A DNA stretch of 11,609 nucleotides from Ettlia oleoabundans (lineage: Eukaryota; Chlorophyta; Chlorophyceae; Chlamydomonadales): contig JAAMXP010001754.1 of the NCBI GenBank assembly GCA_019693395.1, positions 1,489 through 13,097 on the forward strand, written 5' to 3'. Under the pieces are notes generated by a model. That model ran no database searches, was not told the origin of the DNA, and saw only the letters and a program-made list of their open reading frames with translations. This document shows positions 9,801 through 11,609 of the stretch, piece after piece. Every line of letters begins with the position of its first letter. Positions within the stretch are counted from its first letter, which is position 1. The translations under genes and the position numbers were made by a program.

Positions 9801-10053
9801 GGTAATCATTGCCACCACGCCAACAGGCGCGCGGTTAACGAATGCTAGGGTGCTGACCGGCGGCAGCGGCCATTGCCGCCTGCATGCGGAAAAGCACACT
9901 ACACAGGTGCAGTGGCCTAAAGATCAGCCGTCTCATGGGCAGCTTACAGCGTAACCATAGCTTGCCAGTGCCTCCGGTCAGCAGCTGGTGCAGCTCTCCC
10001 AGCAGAGCAGCCTCAGGTGGTGCTATGGGCGGGTGCCTAGGCCCATCAGCCAT
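3893..10053 (-). CDS. platelet-activating-factor acetylhydrolase / Lp-PLA2-type lipase (PAF-AH isoform II family)
   Basis: A serine hydrolase expected to remove short or oxidised sn-2 acyl chains from phospholipids. Phase-consistent exons: 9879-9694, 9495-9405, 9174-9001, 8830-8694, 8395-8355, 7919-7819, 7485-7389, 7199-7100, 6798-6721, 6389-6284, 6044-5915, 5471-5351, 4982-4848, 4558-4398, 4179-3893. Family motifs in order: PCGQFPVGF, GRIFYPV, LPLVIFSHGLGGNR (oxyanion side), YSIICSELASHGYVV, AVEHGDGTA, then the triad: GHSYGG (Ser codon split by the intron between 7100 and 6798), VALDPW (Asp 6731-6729) and SGSSHNTFAD (His 5930-5928). Exon 9879-9694 holds a hydrophobic stretch (APVGVVAMITAVSAYTAIMS), a likely membrane anchor. 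After the catalytic domain comes about 180 residues of charged and low-complexity tail. The core is certain. The start is not: ATG at 10053 opens MADGPRHPP, joined by a weak GTTACG donor (intron 9955-9880) or by GTAAGC at 9947 with an acceptor at 9845. The 9694 donor (GTGACG) is also uncertain. About 680 aa, against roughly 390-440 for animal enzymes. Confidence 0.9.
5107..5181. repeat. imperfect (GCAG)n microsatellite in a lipase intron
   Basis: About 75 bases of GCAG/GGCA units with scattered substitutions, inside the intron between exons 5471-5351 and 4982-4848. On the transcribed strand it reads as TGCC/TGCT units. Confidence 0.85.
5503..5582 (-). pseudogene. decayed duplicate of the lipase exon 5471-5351
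   Basis: TTTGCAG at 5589-5583 is followed by a copy of the start of the next exon. In the same phase it reads DTPSLFGQQPVWLP, against DALPLFGQQAGWLL in the real exon, then drifts and stops at TAA 5505-5503. The shared DNA includes the 14-mer GCTGCCCAAACAGC-type core plus the acceptor, about 45 bases at 5433-5477 and 5543-5588, with a spacing of 111 bases. It lies wholly in the intron upstream of the true exon. Use of this acceptor would truncate the protein soon after the catalytic His. Confidence 0.6.
8234..8257. repeat. (TAGG)6 microsatellite in a lipase intron
   Basis: Six perfect TAGG units in the intron between exons 8395-8355 and 7919-7819. Confidence 0.9.
8525..8552. repeat. GCAGGCAA-type repeat in a lipase intron
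   Basis: Alternating GCAG and GCAA tetramers in the intron between exons 8830-8694 and 8395-8355, of the same family as the tract at 5107-5181. Confidence 0.8.
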
Positions 10054-10380
10054 GCTGCTAGCAGCTTTGGCACAGCTGCAAAGGACGGGCAGCTGTTAAT
10101 TACTGCTCGTTTGCCTGCTGTAGATGCGCAGTGAGCACCCGGCAGCACAATAGCTGGATCACTGTACGTTGCACCTTGTGCTTTCGCTGCCGCAGCTGCC
10201 TGCTAGGGCGTAATGGAACTGCAACCATTGTGCCAGAGTTGGGACAAGCCTGGAACAAGGCACCTCCCCAGCGATATTCTTTTCTGGCGCTGAGCAGCTG
10301 CAGCAGGCTGTGGAGGACAATCTCCAGCAGCAAATGCAGTAGCTGACGCAGACATGCTGCACACTTGCATCTGCCACAAG
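10054..10380. promoter_or_regulatory. intergenic stretch upstream of the lipase gene
   Basis: About 330 bases between the poly(A) signal of the right-hand gene and the earliest lipase ATG, with both genes reading leftwards. It should hold the lipase promoter and 5'UTR. I see no clear TATA box or other named element, and no exon-like reading in either direction. Confidence 0.4.
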
Positions 10381-10385
10381 TTACA
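10381..10385 (-). terminator. TGTAA poly(A) signal of the right-hand gene
   Basis: The plus strand reads TTACA, giving TGTAA on the minus strand 272 nt after the stop at 10660-10658. A signal at the expected distance supports that stop as a real gene end. Confidence 0.65.
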
Positions 10386-10657
10386 ATCAGAAAATAGAAA
10401 AATTTGTAAGATAGGTGAAACAGCATAGCAGAATAAGCAACCAACAGCCACTTGGCAGTTGCCAAAGGAATTCACGTTGGGGTGGCACAGGTCGTTGCAC
10501 AAGCATAGGATGTTGGCAAAATCATGGCTATAGAAGTTCCGCTTAGAAAGGGGTTTGCACTTCACTTGTTGAAAGAGTATGTGCAGCGTTGGAAAAAAGG
10601 CACGCAAATGGGCCTTGCATTGCACCCACCAACTGCAAGCTGCGGCCCGGAGCTGCA

Positions 10658-11457
10658 TCAAGTCCAACTGTCCTCACTACTGTCATCTGGTAACAGGCGG
10701 TGCATCAGTTTCAACCAGTGTTCCACGCTGGCCTTCAGCTCTTCCACTTCTGGCGACAGCTGGCCAGCTTCCGCTGCTGCTTGACGGGCCTCTTTTGCCT
10801 GTCTGCGTGCTTTTTGCTGGGAGAACCAGGGATCCTCGGATGGTAGTGAAGAACGAGGTGTCGCCTGCTTGAAGCGCTTCAGCGCCCCCGGCCAAATATC
10901 AAGAAGCTCCGGCTGTCGGCCGCAAGCTGCCGCTCCAATTCCTCTAATACCTCCCGGTCCTTAGCGGCAATCAAACCTGGCGCTCGCTCAAACAACTCCG
11001 AGGCTAGTTTTGAGGCTGCTTCTGCCTCTGTTCTCGGCTGCGCCGCCCACCACCACGAAAACGATCGAGACAGTGAGCGCGGCCTTAATGCAGTGAACCA
11101 ACGATAAGACAATCATTGTGTTGGGAATGAAACGACCGGAAAAGTTCAAGCTGGAGCTAATAGGAGCACAGAGATGGCCTGCTGTGCCTGCTTGGGCGTT
11201 AGGACAGTACAGGTGCACCGGCAGTTGCCACCCTTTCCCGATGTCTGTTCCCTTCAATTTCCTTGATCTATTTGTGCCGCAAAACTTTTGAACTGTATAG
11301 GTTGCACAGCGACATAACAGTAGTGATGAACCTGGCAGTGGCAGCAGCCGCCTAGCAGCCGGTTGATTGCGCTGGCTGCGGCGGTCTTGTTGTCGCAGTG
11401 CATTAGCTCTCCTGCAAATGAAGCTAACCGCATATTTTGCGCGAGAAAGTGGAACAT
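10658..11457 (-). CDS. unrecognised small helical protein, two proposed exons, frame broken in the last exon
   Basis: I do not recognise the family. The last exon, 11037-10658, begins after GGCGCAG. Its first part reads EAASKLASELFERAPGLIAA and KDREVLEELERQLAADSR, an amphipathic, coiled-coil-like stretch. From about 10911 the coding signal moves to another frame: ELLDIWPGALKRFKQATPR, SEDPWFSQQKARRQAKEAR, VEELKASVEHWLKLMHRLLP, then an acidic end and TGA at 10660-10658. One missing base in the CCGGAGC near 10911 would explain the switch; so would a 38-nt intron (10948-10911) running from GTATTAG to GACAG in phase 0. An upstream exon 11457-11332 (MFHFLAQNMRLASFAGELMH...) ends CAG before GTTCAT in the matching phase 0; its basic, acid-free start resembles an organelle presequence. 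That exon and the start are weak; the 3' half is strong. It could extend beyond the window. Confidence 0.55.
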
Positions 11458-11609
11458 TCTTGAAAGTGACCTCAAATCATTTGGTTACATAATCTCCATG
11501 ATACTGCTACTCAGGGAAGTGGTACACCCTCCCATACACAACAACCGGGTGGGAGCAATCTTGTGGGTGCTAACTAGAATTGCAGCAAATGTTGCACATA
11601 TCACATAAG

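Overview
This is nuclear DNA of a eukaryote with many short introns, most likely a chlorophyte green alga. Three things point there: moderately GC-rich coding exons broken by 76-450 nt introns with GTGAG/GTAAG donors and TGCAG acceptors; the motif TGTAA, the usual green-algal poly(A) signal, downstream of three independent stop codons; and a mitochondrial ribosomal protein of plant/algal type. I cannot name the genus. Most long open frames here are noise; the real genes appear only when exons are joined by homology, splice sites and intron phase.

Layout. (1) 81-652, minus: two exons of a PITH-domain (TXNL1/PITHD1-like) gene running off the left edge, with two successive GC-AG introns. (2) 653-1694: no exon I can support; it holds the missing 5' part of the PITH gene, a degenerate duplication, and the divergent promoter region. 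(3) 1695-3431, plus: a complete five-exon gene for mitochondrial ribosomal protein uL15m (299 aa). (4) 3432-3892: two converging 3'UTRs whose TGTAA signals lie 90 nt apart. (5) 3893 to about 10053, minus: a gene of about 16 exons for a platelet-activating-factor acetylhydrolase / Lp-PLA2-type serine lipase with a complete catalytic triad, a probable N-terminal membrane segment and a long C-terminal tail; one intron carries a decayed duplicate of an exon. (6) 10381-11457, minus: a small unrecognised gene encoding a helical, charged protein, whose last exon has either a one-base frameshift or an extremely short intron.

The genes look functionally unrelated (proteasome/thioredoxin-linked PITH protein, mitochondrial translation, lipid hydrolysis, unknown), as is normal in an algal chromosome. 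I see no mobile element, CRISPR array, tRNA, rRNA or operon-like system. The most interesting points are gene-structure oddities: paired GC-AG introns, the pseudo-exon, the frame break, and the extra domains on the lipase.
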